Source of the DNA: Candidatus Cryptobacteroides faecihippi
GTDB lineage: Bacteria; Bacteroidota; Bacteroidia; Bacteroidales; UBA932
DNA: 11,676 nt
Direction of reading: 5' to 3'
Assembly (NCBI GenBank): GCA_018066065.1
Contig: JAGHSC010000114.1
Span: 1-11,676 of the forward strand
Shown one piece after another: positions 1 to 7,164 of this stretch (its first letter is position 1; the number at the start of each line of letters is the position of its first letter). Below the pieces are notes generated by a model, which was given only the letters and a program-made list of their open reading frames with translations, was not told where the DNA came from and made no database searches. The position numbers were made by a program, and so were the translations under genes.

Positions 1-456
1 GCCCACTCCTGCGGACGAATAGAGCTTGAATGCAGGCTTCTGGATGTACTCGTACTTCCACATCTGGATGACTGCCAGGGCAGACCCTCCCGCATCGGAA
101 GAGCTTGAAGAGACGCTCAGCATCCCATCCTGCTCGACCTTCTGAGTCGTGGACACTCTTCCAAGGTGTGAATATGAGAACATAAGGGAGGCTGTCCACC
201 TTGAGCTGACCCTGGTCGAGACCTCGACGACAGGCGTTCCCCAGATACGCATCTTAGCGGAATACGGCGCATAGATCGAAGCGAGAGTGCCATGGCTGCC
301 GGTGCCTGTGACGACACGGTTGCCTTGCCAAAGAGGGGCAAAGCCATATCCAACGTTCACCTCGAAGCGGGAACTTTCCTGGCCACGGGCAGAGAATGCG
401 CTCGACACCAGGAGGACGGATGCCAGCAGCGGCATCATGAATCTCGAAACTGACAT
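1..456 (-). CDS. Predicted outer-membrane beta-barrel-like protein, 3' end outside window
   Basis: The open frame runs from ATG 456-454 to the left window edge (152 codons) with no stop, so the C-terminus is missing. Residues 1-24 look like a signal peptide: a short Arg-containing start, a hydrophobic core MPLLASVLLV, then Ala/Ser-rich FSARG. After cleavage come alternating hydrophobic/polar stretches with many aromatics, such as RFEVNVGYGFAPLW (30-43), TASLMFSYSHL (88-98) and FKLYSSAGVG (143-152). This is typical of small outer-membrane barrels. A Ser-rich loop lies near 114-120. The ATG overlaps the stop of the lipoprotein gene by one base (TGATG), so translation is probably coupled to it. 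The order of segments resembles the 233-aa barrel protein two genes upstream, suggesting distant paralogy. I recognise no specific family. The barrel assignment is inferred from sequence character, and a secreted beta-rich protein of another kind remains possible. Confidence 0.7.
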   Translation of the reverse strand, partial: MSVSRFMMPLLASVLLVSSAFSARGQESSRFEVNVGYGFAPLWQGNRVVTGTGSHGTLASIYAPYSAKMRIWGTPVVEVSTRVSSRWTASLMFSYSHLGRVSTTQKVEQDGMLSVSSSSSDAGGSALAVIQMWKYEYIQKPAFKLYSSAGVG

Positions 457-1130
457 CATTTGCTTGCTGCTTTGAAATCCATAGCGCCATCGGACAGGAA
501 GGTCGCCCAGCATCTGTTGAGGACAGTCGACCCGGATGACACGGTGTGGATGAGGGTTCCGCCTACGCAGATCCTGCCATCATTCCCGTACACGAATGGA
601 ACCGACGTCCAGAAATGGATGTCGTACCCATCATTGGAAACAAAGTCGCCCTCGGCCATGGTCTCCAGAACGCCGTCCTCATTCTTCTTCAGATTGACAA
701 CGGTGGACTTGTCCAAGGTCACGACCCATTCCTTCCCGGTCTCGGTGCATTCCATCTCGAAATCCAGATTGGAGTAGACACCAATGGACTCGACCTTTCC
801 GGAAAAACGTGATCCCTTCACGTCCAGAGGCGCATCCGAAATGCTGAACTTGATGGAATTGAAGTAAGAGAACGATTCATTGTCTCCCTTGTAGATGGCC
901 TTGTCCAGGCCGGAGAAGCGCTCATCGTCCTTTTCTTCGTCCGTTGCCCTGAGGTAGTCACTGACAAGCACAAGCCTGTCACAGAGCATTGTCGGGACAC
1001 AGATCCTCATGTAGTGGATCTCATGAGACTCATTCCTGAGGCGGGACTGCAGTGAGGACCTTTCTTCCTCCTGGACAGTGCAGGCAGCCAGGATGACTGC
1101 CGCAAGCAAGAACACAAATGCTTTCTTCAT
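456..1130 (-). CDS. Predicted lipoprotein of unknown function
   Basis: A 224-aa protein that opens with a lysine pair, a hydrophobic core and the lipobox LAAC, so Cys17 should be lipidated after signal peptidase II cleavage. The residues after the cysteine are TVQEEE. An acidic run so close to the lipidated cysteine resembles the surface-export signal described for some Bacteroidetes lipoproteins, so surface exposure is possible but not shown. The mature part is mixed beta-rich and highly charged around 64-84, with further cysteines at 44, 50, 128, 188 and 207. I recognise no catalytic motif or named domain. The gene lies 10 nt after the stop of one barrel protein and overlaps the start of the next by one base, so it is the middle gene of an operon and may act with those barrels. 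Unusually for this phylum, a perfect AGGAGG precedes the ATG. Confidence 0.85.
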   Translation of the reverse strand: MKKAFVFLLAAVILAACTVQEEERSSLQSRLRNESHEIHYMRICVPTMLCDRLVLVSDYLRATDEEKDDERFSGLDKAIYKGDNESFSYFNSIKFSISDAPLDVKGSRFSGKVESIGVYSNLDFEMECTETGKEWVVTLDKSTVVNLKKNEDGVLETMAEGDFVSNDGYDIHFWTSVPFVYGNDGRICVGGTLIHTVSSGSTVLNRCWATFLSDGAMDFKAASK

Positions 1131-1136
1131 GGTGAT

Positions 1137-1142
1137 CCTCCT
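1137..1142 (-). promoter_or_regulatory. Consensus Shine-Dalgarno before the lipoprotein gene
   Basis: On the minus strand AGGAGG is followed by a 6-nt spacer and ATG at 1130. The first two bases overlap the TAG stop of the upstream gene. It confirms the lipoprotein start. It stands out because the other starts in this window lack such a site and are preceded by A-rich or weak sequence, which is the norm in Bacteroidetes. Confidence 0.75.
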
Positions 1143-1842
1143 AGAATTTATAGCCGATTCCTATCCTTCCTCCAAAAGCCACGGTTCCGACTGAAAGCTG
1201 GGCAAAGCCGAAAAGGTTGTCACCTCCGTAGGTGAGGCCGAGAGGAGTGAACTCAAAAAGAGGCACGTACGACCATCTGTCGCTGTACTCCCAGGTCCCG
1301 GTCGAGCGGACATACCGCCGCTCAGGATAACCATCCATGTCATGATAGCTGCCCAGTCCGATTCCGATGGAGATTGCGCAATAGGCCTTGAGCCTGTTCA
1401 TCGGGTTCCAAGTCCTTCGGTACTCCGGATAGAAAAGGATTCCATAGGCCTTCGAGCCTCCTTTCCTTTCCCCGGTGTAGCCGTCATGCAGGGAGCCGAA
1501 GAGAAGATCGCATCCGAGATTCATACCGACGGCATTCCTGTCATTGAAGTTGTAGGAGTACTGGAGCATCCATGTCCCGGCGGACTTCAGGTCTCCATAG
1601 TAGTCATTGTAGCGGTCCACAGAGCTGCCTCCAAAGACCGGCATGACATCAAAGGCATCATACTTCATCAGGCCGTTTCCTCCACAGAGAAGAGGTCCGA
1701 TCGGGAATCCGGAGACGCCCAGGCGAAGTTCATGGCCCTTGCCGGGCTTCTGGGCATGCGCAGCAGGAGATGACGCAAGTGCTGCAGCGAATGCGGCAGC
1801 AAGGATGCACAGAAGTGCCAGGCGTCGAGTGTGAATATTCAT
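1141..1842 (-). CDS. Predicted outer-membrane beta-barrel protein (233 aa)
   Basis: Residues 1-30 form a classic signal peptide: MNIHTRR, a hydrophobic Leu/Ala core, and AHA before the likely cleavage at Gln31. The mature part consists of amphipathic, aromatic- and glycine-rich segments separated by polar loops, for example around 37-51, 91-100, 104-117, 134-143, 151-164 and 212-233. The last strand ends in GIGYKF, and a C-terminal phenylalanine is the usual outer-membrane barrel assembly signal. The frame extends upstream to a TTG at 1851, but ATG 1842 gives the better signal peptide and follows A/T-rich sequence typical of Bacteroidetes start regions. This is the first gene of the minus-strand operon. 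The lipoprotein gene starts 10 nt after its stop. The specific family and ligand are not recognisable. It resembles the truncated barrel-like protein at 1-456 in segment order. Confidence 0.8.
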   Translation of the reverse strand: MNIHTRRLALLCILAAAFAAALASSPAAHAQKPGKGHELRLGVSGFPIGPLLCGGNGLMKYDAFDVMPVFGGSSVDRYNDYYGDLKSAGTWMLQYSYNFNDRNAVGMNLGCDLLFGSLHDGYTGERKGGSKAYGILFYPEYRRTWNPMNRLKAYCAISIGIGLGSYHDMDGYPERRYVRSTGTWEYSDRWSYVPLFEFTPLGLTYGGDNLFGFAQLSVGTVAFGGRIGIGYKF

Positions 1843-1912
1843 AAAAGGCAATTTTAACTCTCTAAATGCATTGAAGCTGCGAACCTTGCACGAAGATACG
1901 GAAGATTTAGGT

Positions 1913-1920
1913 TATATTTG
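1913..1920 (+). promoter_or_regulatory. Bacteroidetes-type -7 promoter box for the HAD-uvrB operon
   Basis: TATATTTG is an exact match to the TAnnTTTG -7 element used by the primary sigma factor of Bacteroides. It ends 24 nt before ATG 1945, giving a short leader. The -33 partner is unclear: a TTG at 1886-1888 lies 24 nt upstream, a little further than usual. The box sits in the 102-bp divergent region shared with the minus-strand envelope operon. For that operon I see only weak candidates, such as TATCTTCG at 1898-1891 (one mismatch). An 8-bp palindrome AATGCATT at 1865-1872 is the only other element seen there. Confidence 0.75.
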
Positions 1921-1944
1921 CACCATACAGAAAAACATCAGGCA

Positions 1945-2784
1945 ATGAGAAAGAAACCCATCGTAGCACTCATCTATGATTTCGACGGGACGCTGTCTCC
2001 GGGAAACATGCAGGAATTCGGTTTCATCCAGGCAGTCGGCAAGACGCCGAAGGAGTTCTGGACAATGAGCGACGGTCTTGCCATCGGCCAGGACGCCAGC
2101 AATGTGCTGTCCTACATGAAGATGATGTTCGACGAGGCGAGGAACAACGGCATCAAGCTGAGAAAGAGCGATTTCCGCAGGTTCGGAAAGCACATCGAGC
2201 TGTTCCGCGGCGTCAAGGAGTGGTTCTCCCTGGTCAACAGCTACGGCGAGGCTCACGGAGTCCATGTCGAGCACTACATCAACTCCTCCGGCCTGAAGGA
2301 GATCATCGAAGGCTCCCCCATCGCCAAGGAGTTCAAGCACATCTTCGCATGCTCGTTCATGTACGATGAGTCAGGCGAGGCTCAGTGGCCGGGAATCGCC
2401 GTGGACTACACCGCAAAGACTCAGTTCATCTTCAAGATCAGCAAGGGAATATTCAGCGCAAACGACAGCAAGAAGGTCAATTCCAGCATCGCTGAGGACA
2501 AGAAGAGGATCCCTTACCAGCAGATGATCTACTTCGGCGACGGAGAGACAGACATCCCTTCCATGAAGATCGTCACGATGTTCGGAGGACACGCGATCGC
2601 CACCTACGATCCGTCTTCATCAAAGAAGAAGTCCTACGCCCAGAAGCTCGAGAGACAGGGCAGGGCAAGCTTCGTGGCTCCGGCCGACTACACAAAGGAA
2701 GGCAGAGCCTTCCAGCTCACCTGCGCAATCATCGACAAGATCAAGGCAGACTACGAGCTCAAGATTCTGAAAAACAAGAAGTAA
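1945..2784 (+). CDS. HAD-superfamily phosphatase (phosphoserine phosphatase-like fold)
   Basis: A 279-aa soluble cytoplasmic protein with all four HAD motifs. Motif I is DFDGT at 12-16, with Asp12 the predicted nucleophile and Asp14 the acid/base. Motif II is Ser114 or Ser115 in INSSG. Motif III is probably Lys158. Motif IV is FGDGETD at 197-203, with Asp199 and Asp203 binding Mg2+. The 90 or so residues between motifs I and II form a helical cap, as in type C1 HAD enzymes, so a small phosphorylated substrate is likely. Which one cannot be told. The in-frame TTG at 1918 is rejected as a start because it overlaps the promoter box; ATG 1945 puts motif I at the usual distance from the N-terminus. 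uvrB follows after 7 nt, so both genes probably share one transcript. A nucleotidase or amino-acid-phosphate phosphatase role is equally open. Confidence 0.85.
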   Translation: MRKKPIVALIYDFDGTLSPGNMQEFGFIQAVGKTPKEFWTMSDGLAIGQDASNVLSYMKMMFDEARNNGIKLRKSDFRRFGKHIELFRGVKEWFSLVNSYGEAHGVHVEHYINSSGLKEIIEGSPIAKEFKHIFACSFMYDESGEAQWPGIAVDYTAKTQFIFKISKGIFSANDSKKVNSSIAEDKKRIPYQQMIYFGDGETDIPSMKIVTMFGGHAIATYDPSSSKKKSYAQKLERQGRASFVAPADYTKEGRAFQLTCAIIDKIKADYELKILKNKK

Positions 2785-2791
2785 GGCATCA

Positions 2792-4969
2792 ATGAAATTC
2801 CATCTGGAATCATCCTACAAGCCTTCCGGGGACCAGCCTTCGGCAATCGATGGACTCTGCAAGGCCATAAGCCAAGGTGTCAGCGACGTCACCCTGCTGG
2901 GTGTCACGGGCTCAGGAAAGACTTTCACGATGGCGAATGTCATCGAGAAGCTCCAGCGACCGGCCCTGATCCTGAGCCACAACAAGACCCTTGCCGCCCA
3001 GCTCTACGGAGAATTCAAGAGTTTCTTCCCTGCCAATGCCGTGGAGTACTTCGTCTCATACTACGACTACTACCAGCCGGAGGCCTACCTCCCCACGACA
3101 GACACCTACATCGAGAAGGACCTCAGCATCAACGACCAGATCGACAAGCTCCGCCTCAGCGCAGCCTCTGCCCTGATGGCCGGACGAAGGGACGTGATCG
3201 TGGTCTCCAGTGTCTCCTGCCTCTACGGAATAGGCAACCCTGAAGACTTCCACGCACAGTCCGTCCTGGTCAGGAAGGGCGAGCAGAGAAGCCTCACAAG
3301 GCTGCTGTACATGCTCGTGGACGCAAACTACAGCAGGACAGAGGTCGATTTCAAGAGAGGTACGTTCAGGGTCCGCGGAGACACGGTTGATGTCTTCCTC
3401 GGCGGAGCCGACGAAGCTGTCAGGATAGAGTTCTTCGGGGACGAGGTCGATTCTCTCTCTCTCATCGACCCGGTCACCGGTGCGCACATCGAAGACCTTG
3501 AGGAAGTCCCCATCTTCCCTGCCACGAACTTCGTGACGACAAGGGAGAGAAGCATAAAGGCCGTCAGCATGATCCAGGACGACCTCAAGAGTCAGCTGGA
3601 CTACTTCGAGGAAGTAGGGAAAGGACTGGAAGCCAAGAGATTGCGCCAGAGGGTCGAAAACGATCTGGAGATGATAAAGGAGATGGGCTACTGCCCCGGG
3701 ATCGAGAACTACTCACGCTATCTCGACGGCAGGCAGCCGGGCCAGAGACCATTCTGCCTGATCGACTATTTCCCGGACGACTTCATCACGTTCATCGATG
3801 AGAGCCATGTCACGATCCCTCAGATCAGGGCGATGTACGGAGGAGACCATTCCAGGAAGTCAGTCCTGGTCGAATACGGATTCAGGCTCCCTGCAGCCGC
3901 GGACAACAGGCCGCTGACGTTCGATGAGTTCAATTCCATCACCGGACAGAAGGTCTACGTCAGCGCGACCCCGACAGACTACGAGCTTGAGCAATCGGAA
4001 GGTCTTGTGATAGAGCAGGTTGTACGTCCAACCGGCTTGCTGGACCCACCAATCGAGGTCAGGCCTGTGGAGAACCAGGTGGACGACCTGGTCGAAGAGA
4101 TCAGGAAGAGATCCGAGCGTGACGAGAGGACTCTGGTCACCACCCTGACCAAGAGGATGGCGGAAGAGTTGAACGACTACCTCGACAAGATCGGCATCAG
4201 GGTCAGGTACATCCATTCCGACGTGGACACCTCGGAGCGTGTGGAGATCATCGAGGACTTCAAGAACGGAATGTTCGACGTGCTGGTCGGTGTCAACCTC
4301 CTGCGCGAAGGCCTTGACATCCCGACAGTCTCGCTCGTGGCCATCCTCGATGCGGACAAGGAAGGATTCCTCCGCTCCGGAAGGGCTCTCACCCAGACGG
4401 CCGGACGCGCCGCCAGGAACGTCAACGGTCTTGTGATCATGTACGCAGACCACATCACGGAATCCATGGAGGAGACCATCCGCGAGACAAACCGCAGGAG
4501 GACGAAGCAGATGGAGTACAACAAGATCCACGGCATCACCCCAACCCAGGTCAAGGTCAAGCAGAACATCCTTGCCAGCGAGCTTTACGGCGAATCCCAG
4601 AAACCCGTCAACCCAAGAGTCAAGAATGGGCCAAGCGGCAGGGTCAGCGCACCGGATTCGGTCTCCAACCCGGTCTACATCCCGAATCCGAGCGAGCTCG
4701 GAAGAGGCACTGTATCAGTCGGTCTTGGGCACGATTCCCACAGGGAGGGGAACACAGCCTTTGTCGACGGCTACGTCAAGGCTGACCTCGCAGCCGTGCT
4801 TCAGGATCCTGTCATCAGGGCCATGAGCAGGGAGCAGGTCGAGAAGACCATCGCTGAGGACAAGCGAAGGATGGAAAGATCGGCAGCGGAACTGGATTTC
4901 AGCCAGGCTGCAAAGTACAGGGATGAGATGTGGGCCCTTCAGGAGTACCTGAAAGTCTGGAAGAGCTAG
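2792..4969 (+). CDS. uvrB: UvrABC system protein B (excinuclease subunit)
   Basis: UvrB is the DNA-damage-verifying helicase-like subunit of nucleotide excision repair. It is loaded by UvrA and recruits UvrC for incision. The 725-aa product shows the Walker A motif GVTGSGKT (37-44), the beta-hairpin region with SYYDYYQPEAYLP (89-101) that inserts between DNA strands, the Walker B-type box DESH (336-339), SATP (391-394), REGLDIP (505-511) and helicase motif VI QTAGRAARN (535-543). A UVR domain for UvrC contact lies near 678-720 (AAELDFSQAAKYRDEMWAL). The core is intact. The protein is about 50 residues longer than the usual 670 or so. The extra length is a Pro/Ser/Gly/Asn-rich segment between about 600 and 660, before the UVR domain. 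The gene follows the HAD gene by 7 nt. Its TAG stop shares CTAG with the stop of the convergent relA gene. I see no recognisable SOS operator upstream. Confidence 0.98.
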   Translation: MKFHLESSYKPSGDQPSAIDGLCKAISQGVSDVTLLGVTGSGKTFTMANVIEKLQRPALILSHNKTLAAQLYGEFKSFFPANAVEYFVSYYDYYQPEAYLPTTDTYIEKDLSINDQIDKLRLSAASALMAGRRDVIVVSSVSCLYGIGNPEDFHAQSVLVRKGEQRSLTRLLYMLVDANYSRTEVDFKRGTFRVRGDTVDVFLGGADEAVRIEFFGDEVDSLSLIDPVTGAHIEDLEEVPIFPATNFVTTRERSIKAVSMIQDDLKSQLDYFEEVGKGLEAKRLRQRVENDLEMIKEMGYCPGIENYSRYLDGRQPGQRPFCLIDYFPDDFITFIDESHVTIPQIRAMYGGDHSRKSVLVEYGFRLPAAADNRPLTFDEFNSITGQKVYVSATPTDYELEQSEGLVIEQVVRPTGLLDPPIEVRPVENQVDDLVEEIRKRSERDERTLVTTLTKRMAEELNDYLDKIGIRVRYIHSDVDTSERVEIIEDFKNGMFDVLVGVNLLREGLDIPTVSLVAILDADKEGFLRSGRALTQTAGRAARNVNGLVIMYADHITESMEETIRETNRRRTKQMEYNKIHGITPTQVKVKQNILASELYGESQKPVNPRVKNGPSGRVSAPDSVSNPVYIPNPSELGRGTVSVGLGHDSHREGNTAFVDGYVKADLAAVLQDPVIRAMSREQVEKTIAEDKRRMERSAAELDFSQAAKYRDEMWALQEYLKVWKS
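4966..4969. other. Shared palindromic stop CTAG of convergent uvrB and relA
   Basis: The palindrome CTAG holds both stop codons: TAG at 4967-4969 on the plus strand ends uvrB, and TAG at 4968-4966 on the minus strand ends relA. The two coding regions therefore overlap by 4 bp. No intergenic space remains for a conventional terminator, so any transcription end signal must lie inside the opposite gene. Confidence 0.95.
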
Positions 4970-7152
4970 ACTCGGCTCACCTTTATCACATGCTTCAGGA
5001 CCTTGACCTGAGAAATCACCTTGTCAAGTTCCATGTTTGAAGGCACGGAAATCTTCATCGAGATCTCATAGGTGCCATTCCTGTCATTCTCATTCACATT
5101 GAATGCCCTGAGAGAAGCCCTGAACGAGCTTACCACTTCCGTGATCTGTCCGATCACGGATGACTCCATCGCAGTGATGATCTTGAGAGAGGACTGGAAT
5201 GATCCTCCGGCAGGGCTGTCTGCCCACTTGACCTTCTGGATCCTGTAAGGATAGGCTTCAAGGAGACGGGCAGCATTCGGACAGGATATCCTGTGGATCT
5301 TGATACCTTCGGTTCTCGTGACGAATCCAAAGACATCATCGCCGAAGACCGGGTGGCAGCACTGGGCCATCTTGTAGTCAAGGCCCTTCAGATCCCGCGC
5401 ATTGATGACCAGGATGTCATCGGCGCTCTGGTGGTCATCCCACTCCTTGGCCTTGTTCTCATGGCGCTCCGCATCGGAAGCCCTGGCGGCCTCAAGTGCC
5501 TGCGCAACGATGCTGTCATGTTCCTGGATGTAGTTCTTGACATCATTGACGTCGATGATCTCATCCGAAATTGCTGCGTAGAAGGAGTTTATCGTGGAGT
5601 AATGGATCTTCTTGAGATACTCGGCAAGTATGTCGTCAGGAAGCTCAAGCTTCCAGTTCTTCAGACGGCGGCCAAGAAGCTCCTTGCCCTGGGCAGCTTT
5701 CTTGTACTCTTCTTCGTTGAGTTCCTGCTTGATCTTGTTGCGGGCCTTTGATGTGACGACGTAGTTGAGCCAGTCGGATGTCGGCCTCTGGCTCTTCGAT
5801 GTCATGATGTCGATCACGTCTCCGGTGTGAAGCTTCTCCCTGAAAGAGACAGCCTTGCCATTGACCCTGCCGCCTGTGCACTTCACGCCCAGGCCGGAGT
5901 GGATGTTGAATGCAAAATCAAGCACCGATGCACCGGCGGAGAGAATCCTCAGCTCTCCGGAAGGAGTGAACACAAAGATTTCCCTGGAAGGTGGCTGCGG
6001 CAGATCGTCAGGGTTACCTGAATTCGGATGTTCAAGGGCGTAGCGGACGGATTTCAGCCATCTGTCAAGCTGTTCCTCATGCTTGATACCCTTGTAGGAC
6101 CAGTGTGAAGCAGATCCATTCTCTGCCTCGTCATCCATCCTCTTTGTCCTGATCTGCACCTCGATCGAAGCTCCGGACTTGTTCTTTACCGTGATGTGGA
6201 GGGATTCGTAGCCGTTCGGCTTTGGATTGGTCACCCAATCGCGAAGGCGGGCCGTGTCGGGCTCATATTCCTCAGTCACATAGGAATAGACCTTCCAGCA
6301 GAGGTCCTTCTCAACCTTGGTCTCAGGCTCGCAGTCGATTATGAAGCGGATCGCGAAGACATCGTAGACCCCCTCGAAGGTCACCTTCTGCTTGACCATC
6401 TTCTTCCAGATGGAATAGGCGGCCTTGGTCCTGATCTTCAGCTTGTACTCGATTCCCTCGTCCGAAAGCTTCTTCTTGAGAGGCTCGATGAAATCCTCCG
6501 TAAGGCGTACCCTGTCCTTCTCGGTGGCCTTCAGCTTGTTCTTGATTGCCCTGTACTGCTCAGGCTCGGCGAAGCGGAAGTAGATGTCCTCCATCTCGCT
6601 CTTGAGGTTGTACAGGCCGAGCTGATGGGCAAGAGGGATGTAGAGCATCAGGGTCTCGAGGATCTTGTTCTCCCTCGAGCTCTTCGGGAACATGTCCAGA
6701 TTCCTCATGACCTCAAGCCTGTCAGCGAGCTTCAGCACGGTGACTCGAGGGTCCGTGGAGTACTGGACGATAAGCTTCTTGTAGTTCTCAGCCTCGAGAC
6801 GGGTGTCCTTCGGCTTGATGGTGGCTATCTTGTTCAGGCCATCGGCCATCGTGTAGACATCCTCAGGGAATCCGCTGAGAGACAGACCGGCAATCTCACC
6901 TCTCCTCAAGTCCAGGTCGGAATGCATCCTGGTAGCCTCATGGAGGAAGACGGCTGCGATGCAGTCAGGAGTGAGGCCGATTTCGTCGGAAGCGATGAGA
7001 GCGACATTGAGCGGATGCTCGATGAACGGGTGGCCGTTGCTTCTTTCCTTCCCTTCCAACGCCTTGGAAGCAATCTCATAGGCCTTTCCCACGATGGCCT
7101 GTCCAGCCTCGTCGAACTGCGGAAACTTGCTGATGATTGTCTGCTTTGTCAT
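4966..7152 (-). CDS. relA: RelA-type (p)ppGpp synthetase with degenerate hydrolase domain
   Basis: A 728-aa long RelA/SpoT homologue, which makes the stringent-response alarmone from ATP and GTP or GDP. Domain order: HD-hydrolase fold (about 20-160), synthetase (about 230-355), TGS (about 390-452), a Cys/His region with QCCH (597-600) and Cys624, and a C-terminal ACT domain (about 655-725). The synthetase looks active: KIRTKAAYSIWKKM (239-252), YDVFAIR (263-269), PKPNGYESLH (310-319) and EVQIRT (331-336). In the hydrolase, the first His (His46 in EHP) and Asp144 are kept. However, the usual HDxxED motif reads HEATRM (71-76) and the usual HN after LADRL is EV (147-148), so ppGpp hydrolysis is very unlikely. 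The gene begins 12 nt after mltG and is the last of the minus-strand cluster. The start ATG 7152 has no Shine-Dalgarno. The symbol relA is chosen over spoT because of the lost hydrolase residues. Confidence 0.93.
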   Translation of the reverse strand: MTKQTIISKFPQFDEAGQAIVGKAYEIASKALEGKERSNGHPFIEHPLNVALIASDEIGLTPDCIAAVFLHEATRMHSDLDLRRGEIAGLSLSGFPEDVYTMADGLNKIATIKPKDTRLEAENYKKLIVQYSTDPRVTVLKLADRLEVMRNLDMFPKSSRENKILETLMLYIPLAHQLGLYNLKSEMEDIYFRFAEPEQYRAIKNKLKATEKDRVRLTEDFIEPLKKKLSDEGIEYKLKIRTKAAYSIWKKMVKQKVTFEGVYDVFAIRFIIDCEPETKVEKDLCWKVYSYVTEEYEPDTARLRDWVTNPKPNGYESLHITVKNKSGASIEVQIRTKRMDDEAENGSASHWSYKGIKHEEQLDRWLKSVRYALEHPNSGNPDDLPQPPSREIFVFTPSGELRILSAGASVLDFAFNIHSGLGVKCTGGRVNGKAVSFREKLHTGDVIDIMTSKSQRPTSDWLNYVVTSKARNKIKQELNEEEYKKAAQGKELLGRRLKNWKLELPDDILAEYLKKIHYSTINSFYAAISDEIIDVNDVKNYIQEHDSIVAQALEAARASDAERHENKAKEWDDHQSADDILVINARDLKGLDYKMAQCCHPVFGDDVFGFVTRTEGIKIHRISCPNAARLLEAYPYRIQKVKWADSPAGGSFQSSLKIITAMESSVIGQITEVVSSFRASLRAFNVNENDRNGTYEISMKISVPSNMELDKVISQVKVLKHVIKVSRV

Positions 7153-7164
7153 GGTGATGGTGTA

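Noticed and set aside
117..490. Two 78-codon minus-strand frames at the left edge
   Set aside because: They are out of frame with the edge gene starting at ATG 456, which has a signal peptide and beta-strand pattern, and they have neither.
1843..1851. TTG start extending the barrel protein by three residues
   Set aside because: ATG 1842 gives a normal signal peptide and a standard start codon; nothing supports the TTG.
1891..1898. TATCTTCG as promoter for the minus-strand envelope operon
   Set aside because: It has one mismatch in the conserved TTTG part, no -33 partner, and a longer leader than the clear promoter nearby; too weak to list as a feature.
1918..1944. TTG start extending the HAD protein by nine residues
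   Set aside because: The TTG is part of the TATATTTG promoter box, so it would not be in the transcript. ATG 1945 is the sensible start.
3860..4531. A 223-codon minus-strand frame inside uvrB
   Set aside because: It is fully antisense to the conserved helicase core of uvrB and has no recognisable motif. It is a mirror of uvrB codon use.
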